Below, one piece after another: positions 61,994-64,000 of a DNA stretch of 64,000 nucleotides (position 1 is the stretch's first letter; each line of letters begins with the position of its first letter). The stretch lies in contig JABTUM010000002.1 of the NCBI GenBank assembly GCA_015075375.1, positions 979,393 through 1,043,392 on the forward strand. Direction: 5' to 3'. This stretch comes from Planctomycetota bacterium (GTDB lineage Bacteria > Planctomycetota > SZUA-567 > H5-PLA8). Under the pieces are notes generated by a model. The model was not told the origin of the DNA and made no database searches. It worked only from the letters and a program-made list of their open reading frames with translations. A program made the position numbers and the translations under genes.

Positions 61994-62647
61994 ATGTCGC
62001 GCATGAGCGCAGCGCCCGGCACTTCCTACAACGGCCCGCATCCGGAGTGGCTCGCGCCGCCCGGCCTGCCGGCGGCGCCGGACGTCCCCTACCCCGACGA
62101 GCATTACGATTGGGCGGCGCTGAACAGCATGCCGCGGATCGACGCGCGCGCCTGGATCGCACCGGGCGCGACGGTGCTGGGGCGCGTGGAGTTAAAGGCG
62201 CTCTCGAGCGTCTGGTACGGCTGCATCCTGCGCGGCGACGACGAGTACATCGAGGTCGGCGAGGAGACGAACGTGCAGGACGGCTCGATCCTGCACGTGG
62301 ACCGCGGTTATCCGTGCGTGCTGGGCAAGCGCGTAACGCTGGGGCACAAGGCGATCGTGCACGGCAGCACGGTCGGCGACGGCGCGCTGATCGCGATCGG
62401 CGCGACGGTGCTGAGCCGGTGTACGATCGGCTCGGGTGCGTTGATCGCGGCGGGCGCGCTGGTGCTTGAAGGGACGGACGTGCCGCCGCATACGCTCTGG
62501 GCGGGGATTCCCGCCAAGCAGGTCAAAGAGCTGGAGCCGCGGCAACGCGAGCGATTGGCGCGAACCTACCGGCACTACGTCAACAACGGGCAGGCGTGCC
62601 TGCGCCGCTACGGCCGCGCGCATATCGACGCGCTCACGAAGCCCTGA
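61994..62647 (+). CDS. Gamma-carbonic-anhydrase-like left-handed beta-helix protein
   Basis: 217 residues (or from ATG 62003). Hexapeptide repeats run from about residue 50 to 175: IAPGATVLGRVEL, IEVGEETNVQDGSILHV, VTLGHKAIVHGSTVGDGALIAIGATVLSR. His residues in SILHV and GHKAIVHG match the zinc ligands of gamma-class carbonic anhydrases of the YrdA/PaaY type. A 40-residue N-terminal extension is unusual. Begins 39 bases after ilvN and may be co-transcribed. Carbonic anhydrase activity is not established for many homologues. Confidence 0.88.
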   Translation: MSRMSAAPGTSYNGPHPEWLAPPGLPAAPDVPYPDEHYDWAALNSMPRIDARAWIAPGATVLGRVELKALSSVWYGCILRGDDEYIEVGEETNVQDGSILHVDRGYPCVLGKRVTLGHKAIVHGSTVGDGALIAIGATVLSRCTIGSGALIAAGALVLEGTDVPPHTLWAGIPAKQVKELEPRQRERLARTYRHYVNNGQACLRRYGRAHIDALTKP

Positions 62648-62651
62648 ATCG

Positions 62652-64000
62652 ATGAACGAGACCGGCGCGCCCCTTCCGGAAGCCGCCGTGCCGCCCGTCC
62701 GACCGCTGCTGCGCTGGGCGGCGTGGATCGTCATCGTGGCGGTGTATGTCGGCCTGCGCGCGCCGCTGCTCGAAATACCGCTCGACCGCGACGAAGGCGT
62801 CTTTTCGTACATCGCGCTGGGGGTGTTGCGCGGCGAGGTTCCGTACCGGGAAGCGAAGGATTACAAGCCGCCGGGCGTGTTCTACATGCTGGCGCTGGGG
62901 CTGGCGTTCGTACCGCCCACGGCCGCCGGCATCCATTTTTGGCTGCATCTGTGGAATTTCGGATCGCTCTTGCTGCTGGCGAGTTCGGCGAAGGCGCTGT
63001 ACGGCGAGCGCGCGGGGCTGTGGACGGGCTTCGTGTACGCCTTCCTGAGCGCGAGCGTCGCGGTGCAAGGGTATACGGCCTCGACCGAGATGTTTCTGTT
63101 GCTGCCGCTGGCGGCGAGTTTGCGGCTGACGATCGCGGGCGCGACGCGCACCGGACGGTCGTCTCTGGTGTGTTTGGCGGCGGGCGGCGCGTGCGCGGCG
63201 CTGGCGTGCTGGACGAAGCAGCCGGCGCTGTTCTCGCTGCTGGCGGTGCCGATCTGGCTCCTTTTCAACGGCGCGCGGCCCGGCATTCGCGCGGCGTTCC
63301 TGCGGCTGGGCTGGTGGCTTGCGGGCGGCGTGGTGCTTTCGATCCTGATCGTGGCCTATTTCACCTATCACCTGGGGCTGCGCGAATTTCTGTACTGGGC
63401 GTTTCCGGTGAAGCTGTACGGGACGCGGTGGTCGTACTGGTGGGACACGCTGTGGTGGACGCTGAAAGAAGCGATATGGGATCACCTTCCTGTCTTGGTC
63501 CTGGGCGCCTTTGGCTTCCTGGTGCGCGCTTTCTTGCGCGGAAAAGACCTCTGGTTTCCTATCGCGCTTTTCCTGCTGGGCATTCCTGCGGTGTTCACGG
63601 GTCCGATCTTTTACCGTCACTATTTTGCGGTTCTGACCGCAAGCATAGCATTATTCGGAGGAGTGGGACTCGGCACGGTTCAGGAATGGCACTGGATTCT
63701 GCGCGATCGCACGCGCGCGATCGAATTCACACTGGTGGCCGGCGCGATCTGCTTGAGCGGAGCGCTCTACGCGCCACGTCCATACGCCAACGTCGCCGGA
63801 TGGACCACCAAGGCGCACGAAAAGGCCGCCGAAGCATTGAGAGAAGCCGCTCATCCTGGCGATGGGGCTCTGCTGATGATCGGCCGTTCGCAAATCGCCG
63901 TGATGGCCGACTTACGCCTGCCCAGCATGTTTCCGATGTACGAATCTCTCAATTCGGACCCGGAGCGGACCCAGGAGTTCCAACTGGCCGCCATCGCCCG
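62652..64000 (+). CDS. GT-C membrane glycosyltransferase (PMT/ArnT-like), cut by the window end
   Basis: The frame opens at ATG 62652, four bases after the previous stop, and runs past base 64000 without a stop: at least 449 residues are visible. After the first transmembrane helix, LDRDEGVFSYIALGVLRGEVPYREAKDYKPPGV carries the acidic catalytic-loop motif of dolichyl- or polyprenyl-phosphate-sugar glycosyltransferases (GT39/GT83 style), followed by about nine hydrophobic helices. It probably transfers a sugar from a lipid carrier outside the membrane. Acceptor and donor unknown. Confidence 0.88.
   Translation, partial: MNETGAPLPEAAVPPVRPLLRWAAWIVIVAVYVGLRAPLLEIPLDRDEGVFSYIALGVLRGEVPYREAKDYKPPGVFYMLALGLAFVPPTAAGIHFWLHLWNFGSLLLLASSAKALYGERAGLWTGFVYAFLSASVAVQGYTASTEMFLLLPLAASLRLTIAGATRTGRSSLVCLAAGGACAALACWTKQPALFSLLAVPIWLLFNGARPGIRAAFLRLGWWLAGGVVLSILIVAYFTYHLGLREFLYWAFPVKLYGTRWSYWWDTLWWTLKEAIWDHLPVLVLGAFGFLVRAFLRGKDLWFPIALFLLGIPAVFTGPIFYRHYFAVLTASIALFGGVGLGTVQEWHWILRDRTRAIEFTLVAGAICLSGALYAPRPYANVAGWTTKAHEKAAEALREAAHPGDGALLMIGRSQIAVMADLRLPSMFPMYESLNSDPERTQEFQLAAIA

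Overview
This is a 64 kb piece of a GC-rich bacterial chromosome, most likely from the Planctomycetota or a close relative. No rRNA or tRNA gene was found to fix the taxonomy, so this rests on gene content: an extracytoplasmic-function (ECF) sigma factor fused to a WD40-type propeller, a methyltransferase-like domain fused to a secreted PQQ-type propeller, an FHA-domain Ser/Thr kinase with a periplasmic tail, paired secreted prenyltransferase/squalene-oxidase-repeat proteins, membrane-fused spermidine-synthase-like proteins, many exported proteins with HEAT or DUF1080-like domains, and a zinc-ribbon protein of a type common in that phylum. Genes are closely packed on both strands with short intergenic gaps.

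Layout. 1-12 kb: a broken fragment at the left edge, then mostly minus-strand genes (zinc-ribbon membrane protein, methyltransferase, PhyH dioxygenase, sigma-propeller fusion, amidohydrolase-like protein, YtpQ/DUF1444-like protein) and one plus-strand Clp-N protein. 12-25 kb: a co-directional plus-strand run of exported or membrane proteins (methyltransferase/PQQ fusion, a secreted unknown, a PDZ protein, a membrane protein, two tandem toroid proteins, a CARDB/FxLYD-like protein), an eboD-like sugar-phosphate cyclase and a LolA-like protein. 24.9-29.2 kb: a compact minus-strand purine operon, purF-purM-DUF2283-purH. 29.5-32.7 kb: secreted unknowns, a universal stress protein and ndk.

33.4-36.9 kb is foreign to its surroundings: three AT-rich plus-strand genes (a predicted PD-(D/E)XK-like nuclease, a coiled-coil protein and an unknown protein with a HAIER motif), preceded by a perfect inverted repeat and a REP-like element and followed by about 1 kb of tandem and double-hairpin repeats. 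I cannot assign it to a named system. It looks like a horizontally acquired, probably defence-type cassette and is the best candidate here for an undescribed system.

38-50 kb: a receiver/DUF4388 protein, a DUF58 protein, trpS, uvrA, a lipoprotein-like metallopeptidase with STI1-like repeats, and the FHA-kinase. 50-57 kb: archaemetzincin-type peptidase, Gfo/Idh/MocA oxidoreductase, GNAT acetyltransferase, membrane spermidine-synthase-like protein and TPR protein. 57-64 kb: trxB; then the branched-chain amino acid genes ilvB-ilvC-ilvN, with an intrinsic terminator just before ilvB that suggests attenuation; a gamma-type carbonic-anhydrase-like protein; and a GT-C membrane glycosyltransferase cut by the window end.

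Start codons were chosen by Shine-Dalgarno spacing and family length where possible and often differ from the longest possible frame. GC contrast was judged by eye, not calculated.
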